Numbered from the stretch's first letter, positions 1 to 6,336 are shown. The stretch is 23,631 nt of DNA from an uncultured Roseburia sp. (GCA_934292805.1 CAKQXQ010000036.1:1-23631), one strand, 5' to 3'. Numbers and translations are program-made. The notes: generated by a model from the letters alone, not told the origin.

Positions 1-137
1 ATGGCACTGGCTACGGTTTTCTTACCATCACTTACAGATTTTAAACAGTTTTCTAAACTAAGGTTTTGCGAATCGAAAAATCTGGAAAGTGGTGGAATAA
101 TCTGAAACCAGATGATATAATAATTTCAACAAAATAA
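1..137 (+). other. Window edge; possible 3' end of a phage gene
   Basis: One + frame is open from the first base to a TGA at 103-105, and another short frame runs to a TAA at 135-137. Neither product is recognisable. The stretch lies just before a terminator, so it probably contains the tail end of an upstream phage structural gene. The correct frame cannot be chosen from this window. Confidence 0.25.
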
Positions 138-146
138 ACCAGTGCC

Positions 147-192
147 AAGTGCCGAATGATTGATCTGTACGATTAATTGTCCGGCACTTTTT
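147..192 (+). terminator. Rho-independent terminator before the lysis genes
   Basis: The 8-bp stem AAGTGCCG (147-154) / CGGCACTT (182-189) is followed by a T run (188-192). The loop can form a second, G-U-containing stem. It would end the transcript of the upstream phage gene. Confidence 0.7.
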
Positions 193-267
193 GCATTGTA
201 AAATGGCACAAATGGGAGAACGGATAGACATATAATAATTATATACAGAAGAAAGGAAGATGATCCA

Positions 268-582
268 ATGGAGATGTTGAGAGAAACGTACACGATTGCT
301 TTGCCGATTGTCCTGACCGCATTAATGGGATACATAGTGTGGATTTTGAAAAACCAGAAGTCAGACAGAGATGCGAACAGCAGAGGAACAATGCTTTTGC
401 TTCGTGTGCAGCTGATTGAGTACCATGATAAATACATGGCTCTCAAAGAAATTCCATCCTATGCCTATCAGAATTTCATGGAAATGTACGAGGCTTATCA
501 TGCGTTGGGCGGCAATGGAATGGTCACAAAGATGAAAAACGAGATTGAAGAGCTTCATCTGAAGCAGAAAGAGAGGAGTTAG
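268..582 (+). CDS. Small phage membrane protein preceding the holin
   Basis: This 104-aa protein has one predicted membrane segment near the N terminus (about residues 8-27, rich in I, L, V and T). A charged, probably helical cytoplasmic part follows, ending in a Glu/Lys-rich tail. The start is supported by a purine-rich AGAAAGGAAG ribosome-binding site. It lies 2 bp upstream of the holin gene, so it is probably co-translated with the lysis module. Similar one-TM proteins accompany holins in clostridial phages and may act as holin partners or antiholins, but I do not recognise a specific family. The phage-lysis link is inferred from position. Confidence 0.7.
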   Translation: MEMLRETYTIALPIVLTALMGYIVWILKNQKSDRDANSRGTMLLLRVQLIEYHDKYMALKEIPSYAYQNFMEMYEAYHALGGNGMVTKMKNEIEELHLKQKERS

Positions 583-584
583 AG

Positions 585-854
585 ATGAACGATGTAAGTT
601 TTTTAGCAGAATTTATGGTACCGGTAATCGTAGGCATTTGCCTTTGTGTAGGCTATGTCGTGAAGAAATGGGTTAAGGATGTGGACAATAAATATATCCC
701 GACCATTTGTGCGGTATTAGGTGTCTTTTTAGCCATTTGGATTAACGGATGGACAATTACAGCATCTATCTTATTAAGTGGCATATTTAGCGGTCTGGCA
801 AGCACGGGACTGCATCAGTTATTTAAGCAGTATATTGAAAAAGTGGAGGAATAG
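585..854 (+). CDS. Phage holin
   Basis: This 89-aa hydrophobic protein has a membrane segment at about residues 10-27 and one or two more between about 40 and 75, with a charged C terminus (FKQYIEKVEE). The composition and motifs (NKYIPTICAVLGV, SGLASTGLHQLFKQ) match the clostridial phage holin type of the Phage_holin_5 group, from family knowledge without a search. Holins open the cytoplasmic membrane at the end of the lytic cycle so that the endolysin reaches the wall. The gene sits 2 bp after its upstream neighbour and 3 bp before the amidase, a typical lysis cassette. Its GAGGAG ribosome-binding site overlaps the end of the preceding gene. Confidence 0.88.
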   Translation: MNDVSFLAEFMVPVIVGICLCVGYVVKKWVKDVDNKYIPTICAVLGVFLAIWINGWTITASILLSGIFSGLASTGLHQLFKQYIEKVEE

Positions 855-857
855 AAC

Positions 858-1631
858 ATGAGAATTGGATTAAACGCAGGACACACGCTGTCCGGTGCCG
901 GATCTGGAACTTCCGGTGCAATCGTAGAGAGTATCGAAACAAGAAGAGTCTGCAACAGACTGACAGAGATGTTTAAATCATCCGGTGTAGAGGTCGTACC
1001 TTGTACAGTAGATCAGGCACCAAGCCAGAGTGCTTATTTGCAGCAGGCAGTCCAGATGGCAAATAGAGCAGATCTCGACTGGTTTATCAGCATTCATTTT
1101 AACAATGACGCGAAGAGAGCCGGCAGAGGTGTAGAAGTATACACTTATAAAGGCAGACAGTATCCGGATGCAGTAGAGGTCTGTGAGCATATCGCAGCCC
1201 TGGGATTTACAAACCGTGGAGTAAAAGAGGGCAGCGGATTATATGTGATCAAGAAGACTAAAGCAAAATCCATGTTGATTGAGGTATGCTTTGTAAATGA
1301 TCCGGATGCGGCTACTTACAAGCTTAAGTTCGAGCAGGTCTGTGCAGCAATTGCATATGCATTAGCAGACTATGTGCAGGCAGCACCTAAGCCAGTTGCA
1401 CCGGTACAACTTCCAGAGAAAAAGAAATATGTAAAAATTTTGGTGGATGATCTGGCAGTGAGAAAAACACCGAGCTGGGACAAATCAGCAGTAGCAAAAA
1501 GAGTACAAAAAAATGAAGTCTTTACTATTGCAAACGGACCGATCAAGGTTGGCGGTGGCAGCATGTACGAGCTTAAGTCAGGATTGTATATCACTGCTTC
1601 GGAAAAATATGTAACTGTATACGAGAAATAG
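858..1631 (+). CDS. Phage endolysin, N-acetylmuramoyl-L-alanine amidase (Amidase_3)
   Basis: This 257-aa protein hydrolyses the bond between N-acetylmuramic acid and L-alanine in peptidoglycan. The N-terminal catalytic domain (about 1-172) shows the zinc ligands of the Amidase_3 family: His9 in GLNAGH, Glu24, and His80 in SIHFNN. The catalytic Glu142 lies in LIEVCFVND. A Pro/Ala/Lys-rich linker (about 173-190) leads to a C-terminal domain (about 190-257) that looks like a small SH3-type wall-binding module. There is no signal peptide, which fits holin-dependent release. It is the last gene of the lysis cassette and is followed by a terminator hairpin. Confidence 0.95.
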   Translation: MRIGLNAGHTLSGAGSGTSGAIVESIETRRVCNRLTEMFKSSGVEVVPCTVDQAPSQSAYLQQAVQMANRADLDWFISIHFNNDAKRAGRGVEVYTYKGRQYPDAVEVCEHIAALGFTNRGVKEGSGLYVIKKTKAKSMLIEVCFVNDPDAATYKLKFEQVCAAIAYALADYVQAAPKPVAPVQLPEKKKYVKILVDDLAVRKTPSWDKSAVAKRVQKNEVFTIANGPIKVGGGSMYELKSGLYITASEKYVTVYEK

Positions 1632-1637
1632 AGGACA

Positions 1638-1675
1638 GCCGGCAGACAATCAGATTGTACGTTTGCCGGCTTTTT
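1638..1675 (+). terminator. Terminator after the amidase gene
   Basis: GCCGGCAGAC (1638-1647) pairs with GTTTGCCGGC (1661-1670) with one mismatch and is followed by TTTTT. No promoter is visible between it and the next gene 17 bp on, so the fibre genes probably depend on read-through or antitermination. Confidence 0.8.
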
Positions 1676-1691
1676 ACAGAAAGGAAACTGC

Positions 1692-2006
1692 ATGGAAACA
1701 TTGATTCAAGGAGATAACAAGCCAATCATCTTGGAGATGGATGAACCTGTGAGCAATATCACACAATTCAGTGCGGTCTTGTATGGAAATGGTGGCGAGT
1801 TTAAAAGATGGAATGAAAGTAGTGCCTTGTTTGATAACACGACCATTACTCTCCCACTGACACAGGAAGATACACTTGCTTTAAAAGAAAGATATGCGAA
1901 TCTGGAGATAAAATTTCTTACAGAAAGCGGTATAGAGTTCTTGAGTGTGATCACGTTTCTTATTGTTGCAAGAAAAGATACTACTGTGTTCGATGTGGAG
2001 GTGTGA
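1692..2006 (+). CDS. Putative phage baseplate/tail-fibre accessory protein
   Basis: This 104-aa protein is predicted to be mostly beta strand. Alternating strands, a central phrase TTITLPLTQEDTLALKERYA and a strand-rich end resemble the small N-terminal domains of phage baseplate upper proteins (BppU/DUF2479-like) that anchor receptor-binding fibres. This is a fold-level impression, not an established match. The start has a GAAAGGAAA ribosome-binding site in the T-rich tail of the preceding terminator. The fibre gene follows after 3 bp, so the two are probably translated together and their products may be assembly partners. Confidence 0.65.
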   Translation: METLIQGDNKPIILEMDEPVSNITQFSAVLYGNGGEFKRWNESSALFDNTTITLPLTQEDTLALKERYANLEIKFLTESGIEFLSVITFLIVARKDTTVFDVEV

Positions 2007-2009
2007 CAA

Positions 2010-3743
2010 ATGAAGATTACAAAAATCGTTGCATCCGGAGCAATTGAAATTCCGAAGCTGGTTCAGCCAGTTATTTATAAAAAAGGATATTCTCCGTTCA
2101 TTCAGGATGGGACATGGTGGCAATATGACGAGCTTTCCAAGGGATATGTTGATACTGGAATTGAAGCACATGGCAAGGATTTTAAGTATGAAGACTTTAC
2201 GAAAGAACAGCTTGCCCTGTTAAAAGGCGAAAAGGGAGATCGTGGAGAAAAAGGAGATCCGGGCAGACAGGGAGAACAGGGAATCCAGGGCGAGAGAGGA
2301 GAAAAGGGAGAGAGAGGAGCTACTGGTGCACAAGGTCCTAAAGGGGATACCGGTAATCAAGGACCAGTCGGCGAACAGGGACCCATTGGGCCCGCTGGGA
2401 AAGACGGGAAAACTCCTGTAAAAGGAACAGACTATTTTACTCCAGCCGACATCGAGGTCATTGAAGCTGATGTGAAAAAGGCTATCCCAAACAATATTTC
2501 TGCATTTAAGAATGACAGTGAGTACATATCTGCAAAGCCTATTATGTCAATGACGCATGAACACATTTGGAATACATCTCCAACATATTCTGGAAGTAGT
2601 AGTCAGAAGTATTGCGGTTGGTTTTTCTTCCGCGTTAAGCCGATAGATAAGAGCAAAAACTTTGCCATCAAATGCGGGGCAAAAGCATGGATTCCTGACT
2701 GGACAAAAGAAAATCTTACAGCACAAGGCTTAACTCCAGCTAATTATGGTGGTGGCGGCGAAAATTATTTATTCGGACGCCAAGAAATAAAAATCCAAAT
2801 GTCATTCACACCTACGAACAATAAATCATACACGAAGTATATTGTAGACTGTGATATTCCTTTTACGCAATATAGACCTCTATACTATATGTTGCTGGCA
2901 TATCCAAAATCACAGACGCAAGATGACGATTGGTATTATTTTGGTTGGTCGATTTCTAATTCATATCAATATTATGCCAGCTCACAAAGCATGTTTGAAA
3001 AATTAAAGGCCTGTTTTGGGAGAACGATTATTACTGATATTTATGAACTGGAAAACTGTGAAATTGAATCATTAAATGAATTGATTGCATATGACAATAC
3101 ACTTCTTCCGCAACATACATTTATACAGCCGACAATAGCCACTAACGGACGTACTCAGACTGGAGATGCAAACAGTATAGATAGAGACTGTATACCAATG
3201 TATAAAACAGTGGACGGTGTATTGACAGCATATGCGTTCGTAATGCAGACAGAAGACCCGGGTAAAGTCGGACAGGTTATGGCAAACACATCAAATTCTA
3301 GTGCTCAAACCAAGGAGTTTTCTTCAAGAAGATTCAATATTTCTAAAGGAATATATTACTATACTTCGTCTGTGGTTAAAACAGATGGAACAGCTTTAGG
3401 TGGAACGTCTATGTATACGTTATATCCAAGTTGTGATTTGAGATATGCTTTTAACTGCGGAAATAATATACTTTCAAACAAGCCAGGAGTTGACGTATAT
3501 CTTGTGGGAACGATTGAAAGTGATGGGTTTTTCGTACCACATCAGTTTGAGAGAGTTGTAAACGGAAAAACATATAAAGATTGCCTTGCTGATGAAACAA
3601 TGCTTCCAACAGAAGCTGATGGACTTGTGTATATTTTGCTTGGACATACAGCAACAGCGTCACGATACAGCATTGTATTCCTTCCGAAACATCCGGTTTA
3701 CAAGCACAATGGCACGTATATGGAACGTATAGGCACAGTATAG
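2010..3743 (+). CDS. Collagen-like phage tail fibre / receptor-binding protein
   Basis: This 577-aa protein is probably a trimeric tail fibre that contacts the host surface. Residues 1-72 form an attachment module containing DGTWWQYDE. Residues 73-133 are 21 consecutive Gly-X-Y triplets, an uninterrupted collagen-like stalk, ending in the common phage phrase GKTPVKGTDYFTPADIEVI. The rest (about 155-577) is a Tyr- and Asn-rich, beta-type region likely to carry the receptor-binding head; I recognise no named domain in it. It is preceded by the small baseplate-like gene and followed by a terminator. It lies downstream of the lysis genes, although tail fibres more often precede them. Confidence 0.85.
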   Translation: MKITKIVASGAIEIPKLVQPVIYKKGYSPFIQDGTWWQYDELSKGYVDTGIEAHGKDFKYEDFTKEQLALLKGEKGDRGEKGDPGRQGEQGIQGERGEKGERGATGAQGPKGDTGNQGPVGEQGPIGPAGKDGKTPVKGTDYFTPADIEVIEADVKKAIPNNISAFKNDSEYISAKPIMSMTHEHIWNTSPTYSGSSSQKYCGWFFFRVKPIDKSKNFAIKCGAKAWIPDWTKENLTAQGLTPANYGGGGENYLFGRQEIKIQMSFTPTNNKSYTKYIVDCDIPFTQYRPLYYMLLAYPKSQTQDDDWYYFGWSISNSYQYYASSQSMFEKLKACFGRTIITDIYELENCEIESLNELIAYDNTLLPQHTFIQPTIATNGRTQTGDANSIDRDCIPMYKTVDGVLTAYAFVMQTEDPGKVGQVMANTSNSSAQTKEFSSRRFNISKGIYYYTSSVVKTDGTALGGTSMYTLYPSCDLRYAFNCGNNILSNKPGVDVYLVGTIESDGFFVPHQFERVVNGKTYKDCLADETMLPTEADGLVYILLGHTATASRYSIVFLPKHPVYKHNGTYMERIGTV

Positions 3744-3748
3744 AAATA

Positions 3749-3778
3749 AGCCGGTAGAGTGATTCTGCCGGCTGTTTT
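3749..3778 (+). terminator. Terminator after the tail-fibre gene
   Basis: AGCCGGTAG (3749-3757) pairs with CTGCCGGCT (3765-3773), including one G-T pair, followed by GTTTT. It closes the late phage transcript. Confidence 0.8.
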
Positions 3779-3858
3779 CAGGTCGTTATTTGTCATTTTT
3801 AATGTATATTTGCTCTTATCTAAAAAAAATATAGATGAAAGTAATCTAAAGATAAATG

Positions 3859-3887
3859 AGTCAGTAGAGATTTGTAATCTGCTGGCT
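3859..3887 (+). repeat. Degenerate second copy of the fibre terminator hairpin
   Basis: AGTCAGTAGA (3859-3868) pairs with TCTGCTGGCT (3878-3887) using G-T pairs, and the sequence resembles the hairpin at 3749. No good T run follows, so it may be a decayed terminator. The rest of 3779-4046 is AT-rich and holds a promoter but no gene that I can see. Confidence 0.45.
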
Positions 3888-3911
3888 TGCCTTATGTTTC
3901 AGAGTTCAATA

Positions 3912-3940
3912 TTGTCATAAAATGAAACCTATTGTATTAT
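3912..3940 (+). promoter_or_regulatory. Vegetative promoter of the prophage cargo pair
   Basis: TTGTCA (3912-3917) is separated by 17 bp from TATTAT (3935-3940), close to the sigma-A consensus. It lies behind two hairpins and about 105 bp upstream of the first cargo gene, so those genes can be expressed in the lysogen independently of the late phage operon. Confidence 0.6.
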
Positions 3941-4046
3941 AAATATAAAAAACAATTAAAAATAACTATAAAACAGAGCAAATATGTGCTAACATAATGA
4001 AGAGTTATAAATACTAAAAAGTGGATAAATGCATTTGGAGGAAGTA

Positions 4047-4589
4047 ATGAATATTAGTTTAATTGTAATATTTATTTTGATAATAATAAATATTATCGAG
4101 GGGATAGTTATATCATGGATTTTGAAAAATATTAAATGCGAAAAGAAAATCAAAAAAACGATAGAGTTTTTTCGACAACTATGGGGAAAGTTTACGTTTT
4201 ATGTACTAGCAACAAGTGTAATAGGATTATTTCTTGGAAGTATATATTTTGAAAAGGAAATAGAACTCAATACAATAAATAATTGGGTGAGTATTGTATT
4301 AGGGCTAGTAGCACTTATAATTGGTATCATATCGTTATTCCTTAGTTTTTTTAATTTGGATGAAACAAATAAATCTAATACTCGATCAGTAGAGATAATG
4401 CAGGAACTTCAAAATAAACTAACTGATCTAATGAATGATATGCGTCAAGATATTAAAAGTAAGATTGATGAATCTAACGAGAAAACGAGAAGTTATTTTA
4501 ACAGTTATAACGAAACAAATACCAACAATTCGTACGTGCAGCAGCAGGGAATAAATACTTGGGAGGATGTAAAAAATGGAAAAATTTAA
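4047..4589 (+). CDS. Prophage cargo membrane protein with coiled-coil tail (unknown function)
   Basis: I chose the ATG at 4047 rather than the in-frame ATG at 4029. GGAGG (4037-4041) lies 5 bp before 4047 but inside the longer frame. The 180-aa product has three predicted membrane segments: about residues 3-26, then 50-70 and 82-104. A hydrophilic, heptad-like stretch (about 115-155, MQELQNKLTDLMNDMRQDIK) and an Asn-rich end follow. The function is unrecognised. Codon use is strongly AT-biased compared with both the phage late genes and the chromosome, suggesting a separate origin. It overlaps the next gene by 14 bp, so the two are likely coupled and may form one system. Lysogenic conversion or defence is possible but only inferred from location. 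Confidence 0.7.
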   Translation: MNISLIVIFILIIINIIEGIVISWILKNIKCEKKIKKTIEFFRQLWGKFTFYVLATSVIGLFLGSIYFEKEIELNTINNWVSIVLGLVALIIGIISLFLSFFNLDETNKSNTRSVEIMQELQNKLTDLMNDMRQDIKSKIDESNEKTRSYFNSYNETNTNNSYVQQQGINTWEDVKNGKI

Positions 4590-5103
4590 TGTAAACGTGG
4601 TATTATGTAAAGAATATGATGAAAAAACACAATCTTTTATCGGAATAATTAATAGAATAGAATTGGATAAACAGACACGAAGAAATCCTATTCAGATTAA
4701 TATTATTACATTTTTGAGTGGATACGGAGAAGAAGTGAAACAAGATTTTTCACTGGATTATTATATGAAATGTGTAAAAGATAAGTCATTGGAAGATGAT
4801 GAGGATTTTTCGGACAAAATTTCGTATTTATTTTCGATGAGTATGCATGAGGATGTAGAAAGTTATAATAATAAACAAAAAGAGTGTATGGTTGCATCAT
4901 ACCCAAATACATTTCAAAATATAGGACAATTGGAAAAGAAAGTTTTACTTCCTTGTGAGGGAAGATTTGAGGTTCAGGTTTTTTTAAATGACACAAGTGA
5001 AAAAAAACCATTAGATAGATATAAAATATATATCGAAGAAGAAAAGAAACCACTATCTGTATATTACTTTGATGTTGTAGATAGAGATGAGGAGAGCATG
5101 TGA
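4576..5103 (+). CDS. Prophage cargo protein, predicted beta-rich (unknown function)
   Basis: This 175-aa soluble protein has no signal peptide or membrane segment. Its pattern of alternating strands (VNVVLCKEYD, FIGIINRIEL, then FEVQVFLND) suggests a beta-sandwich and faintly recalls DUF6941-type proteins. I would not rely on that without a profile search. The start overlaps the membrane-protein gene by 14 bp, with a GGAGGATG ribosome-binding site inside it. The bias toward A and T is shared with its partner. The pair is bounded by its own promoter and by a terminator at the prophage edge, which is the layout of a moron. Confidence 0.7.
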   Translation: MEKFNVNVVLCKEYDEKTQSFIGIINRIELDKQTRRNPIQINIITFLSGYGEEVKQDFSLDYYMKCVKDKSLEDDEDFSDKISYLFSMSMHEDVESYNNKQKECMVASYPNTFQNIGQLEKKVLLPCEGRFEVQVFLNDTSEKKPLDRYKIYIEEEKKPLSVYYFDVVDRDEESM

Positions 5104-5141
5104 ATGAAAGTCAGTAAATGTGATCTTCTATGATAATGATT

Positions 5142-5178
5142 GGCTGAAGGCTTTTGAACGAGCATTCAGCCTTTAATT
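5142..5178 (+). terminator. Terminator at the prophage edge
   Basis: GGCTGAA (5142-5148) pairs with TTCAGCC (5165-5171) and is followed by TTTAATT. It lies between the convergent cargo genes and truncated cotJC and would stop read-through from the prophage into cotJ. Confidence 0.65.
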
Positions 5179-5406
5179 ATTGCTTGCTAACATCCAACCT
5201 CTATGTGCCAGCTCTTCCGTGCCAATATCAGTCAATACACCACATACCCTTCGATCCGGCATACTGTACCGCTGGGAGAGATATCGCATGGATGCCCCCA
5301 TTTCACCATCAGGTCCGCCATACTGGGACAGGATGATCTGTGCGATCTTCGCATTTGGAGTTGTGATATTGACAGGGTATTGCAGTCTTTTTTCATAATT
5401 CCACAT
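5173..5406 (-). pseudogene. cotJC: cotJC 5' fragment, split by the prophage
   Basis: CotJC is a spore-coat protein of the manganese-catalase family, usually near 190 aa. Here the - strand frame starts with MWNYEKRLQYPV and follows the family through GGPDGEMGASMRYLSQRY to DIGTEELAH. It then reads RGWMLASNN and stops at residue 77. Glu35 and the Glu65-x-x-His68 motif match the first three di-manganese ligands of the family. The later Glu and His ligands are missing, so the fragment cannot form the metal site. The change occurs at codon 68/69 (about 5203), exactly where prophage DNA begins. The start codon directly abuts the cotJB stop codon. The 3' half should lie beyond the far end of the prophage. 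It may be a permanent disruption or a gene restored by excision during sporulation. Confidence 0.9.
5203..5217. other. Probable prophage attachment junction in cotJC
   Basis: The cotJC codons for EELAH occupy 5203-5217 on the - strand. Downstream of the His codon the family sequence (normally Leu-Glu-Met or similar) is lost. The attachment core should lie in or next to these bases and should recur at the other prophage end. The precise core cannot be defined from one junction. Confidence 0.6.
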
Positions 5407-5670
5407 TTAGTTACAACCTCCTTCCCAAGGCCATGCTTCAGTTGCCCAGCGCCAGTGATCACCAGAGCCTGCAGTGTCAATTGTAAGAGGTCCATATTGC
5501 TCAGAGTAAGAACGGAGTGCATCGCGGCGCACATCTTCATAATACCGGAAGGCTTTTAATGCTTCTTTATCGTCAGGATGGGTATCGAGAAACAGTAAGA
5601 GATCATCGACTGCAAAGCTGACAAGATCAAGGAGATGAAGAAGCTGTTGCCGGTTTGATGGGATTGTCAT
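5407..5670 (-). CDS. cotJB: Spore coat protein CotJB
   Basis: This 87-aa protein matches CotJB: an N-terminal helical part with LLDLVSFAVDDLLLFLDTHPDD, then ALKAFRYYEDVRRDALRSYSEQYGPLT, and an aromatic-rich end with HWRWATEAWPWEG. CotJB is a small protein of the inner spore coat made with CotJA and CotJC. The start has a strong GGAGGG ribosome-binding site and overlaps the cotJA stop by 4 bp (ATGA). Its own stop touches the cotJC start codon. The coupling shows that the three genes form one operon whose last member is broken by the prophage. Confidence 0.93.
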   Translation of the reverse strand: MTIPSNRQQLLHLLDLVSFAVDDLLLFLDTHPDDKEALKAFRYYEDVRRDALRSYSEQYGPLTIDTAGSGDHWRWATEAWPWEGGCN

Positions 5671-5876
5671 GTTCGAAAAGCCCTCCTTCCGAGAAATGGT
5701 TTATCTAAATCCGGGAAAATCGTTCCGGCCATAAATCCTTTTTCAGGTTCATATAAAGCCCCAAATTGCTGCCAGGGAACATAAGCCATGGCAATCGTAA
5801 AATCAGGCCCCATGTCAGAAACAGAAGTGCCTGGACAGACAGGATAACTGCGGTTGGAAGCATTACAGTTTCGCAT
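5667..5876 (-). CDS. cotJA: Spore coat-associated protein CotJA
   Basis: This 69-aa protein carries the CotJA core AYVPWQQFGALYEPEKGFM followed by GTIFPDLDKPFLGRR, diagnostic of the family. It has a short Cys-containing N terminus and no signal peptide. It is the first gene of the cotJ operon, transcribed in the mother cell under sigma-E in Bacillus subtilis. The start is supported by an AAAGGAA ribosome-binding site (5881-5887 on the - strand). The 223-bp gap to the divergent feoA gene holds the regulatory sequences of both operons. Confidence 0.9.
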   Translation of the reverse strand: MRNCNASNRSYPVCPGTSVSDMGPDFTIAMAYVPWQQFGALYEPEKGFMAGTIFPDLDKPFLGRRAFRT

Positions 5877-5905
5877 AATATTCCTTTCTTTTTTACTTTC
5901 AGAAT

Positions 5906-5938
5906 AACTTATGCGTCAAAATTAAAAAGTGTGCATAA
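5906..5938 (-). promoter_or_regulatory. Candidate sporulation promoter region of cotJ
   Basis: On the - strand CATAAGTT (5913-5906) fits the CATAnnnT -10 element used by sigma-E/sigma-K and lies about 30 bp before cotJA. No convincing -35 element is seen. A 6-bp inverted repeat, TTATGC (5909-5914) and GCATAA (5933-5938), overlaps it. Weak call. Confidence 0.3.
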
Positions 5939-5979
5939 ATGAAATGCGGTTTTCGTCTTTTTTGTTGAAATTGACAAAA

Positions 5980-5996
5980 TTGATAAAAATTATCAA
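5980..5996. promoter_or_regulatory. Palindrome upstream of the feo promoter
   Basis: TTGATAA (5980-5986), a 3-bp spacer and TTATCAA (5990-5996) form a perfect 7-bp inverted repeat ending 18 bp upstream of the -35 element. Its size and AT-rich character suit an iron-responsive regulator, but it is not a clear Fur consensus. Confidence 0.45.
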
Positions 5997-6013
5997 AAAG
6001 TGCCGCAGATTCG

Positions 6014-6042
6014 TTGACGTGCATGAAAATGAGCATTAAAAT
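6014..6042 (+). promoter_or_regulatory. Promoter of the feo operon
   Basis: TTGACG (6014-6019) and TAAAAT (6037-6042) are separated by 17 bp. Transcription would start near 6049, leaving a leader of about 50 nt before feoA. Confidence 0.65.
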
Positions 6043-6051
6043 ATGAACGAG

Positions 6052-6077
6052 TTAGGAAACATTAACTAAAGAGTTAA
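6052..6077. promoter_or_regulatory. Candidate DtxR/MntR-like operator in the feo leader
   Basis: TTAGGAAAC and ATTAACTAA (6052-6069) form an imperfect dyad, with 6 of 9 positions symmetric, that resembles TTAGG...CCTAA operators of DtxR-family metal repressors. A second dyad, TTAACT-AAAG-AGTTAA (6062-6077), overlaps it. Both lie just downstream of the predicted transcription start, a position suited to repression. Confidence 0.4.
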
Positions 6078-6099
6078 AAAGTAATTACTGGAGGATAAA

Positions 6100-6336
6100 A
6101 TGACATTAGATAAATTACCACTTGAAACAGAGGCGGTTATCACGACGGTCGGAGGAGAAGGAGCACTTCGTTGCCGTTTCCTTGATATGGGACTCATCCC
6201 GAAAACAAAAGTTGTTGTGAAAAAGATCGCACCTATGGGCGACCCAATCGAAATCCGCCTGCGCGGATATGAGTTGACGATCCGCAAGGATGACGCGAGA
6301 AAAATAGAGGTATCTTTGGAGGAAACAAAAGCATGA
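6100..6336 (+). CDS. feoA: Ferrous iron transport protein FeoA
   Basis: This 78-aa cytosolic protein with an SH3-like fold is thought to regulate FeoB. The family features are visible: an N-terminal beta segment, a glycine-rich turn (VGGEGALRCRFLDMGLIPKTKV) that is diagnostic of FeoA, and the end DDARKIEV. The start has the ribosome-binding site GGAGGA 5 bp upstream. Its stop overlaps the feoB start by 4 bp (ATGA), so the two are translationally coupled. Expression is likely repressed by metal through the sites at 5980-5996 and/or 6052-6077 (inference). Confidence 0.95.
   Translation: MTLDKLPLETEAVITTVGGEGALRCRFLDMGLIPKTKVVVKKIAPMGDPIEIRLRGYELTIRKDDARKIEVSLEETKA

Larger units (their letters stand above)
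1..5202 (+). mobile_element. Prophage, late-gene (right) end
   Basis: The region carries a holin, a phage-type amidase, a putative baseplate protein, a collagen-like fibre and an AT-rich cargo pair, all on the + strand and separated by hairpin terminators. It ends where the cotJC reading frame on the - strand changes from conserved coat-protein sequence to unrelated sequence, near 5200-5203. The integrase and the other attachment site must lie to the left of the window and cannot be seen. The lysis genes precede the fibre gene, so the fibre sits near the chromosomal junction. The right boundary is inferred from the loss of CotJC similarity; the exact crossover base is not known. Confidence 0.85.

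Noticed and set aside
208..236. Promoter for the phage lysis genes around TATAAT at 231-236
   Set aside because: The -10 is good, but no acceptable -35 is found at the right distance, so I could not support it as a promoter.
2010..3743. Diversity-generating retroelement target in the fibre protein
   Set aside because: The C terminus lacks a C-type-lectin variable region, and no template repeat or reverse transcriptase is in the window.
5154..5559. Open frames on the + strand across the cotJ region
   Set aside because: They lie opposite cotJC and cotJB, have no ribosome-binding sites and encode no recognisable protein; the - strand genes explain the region.
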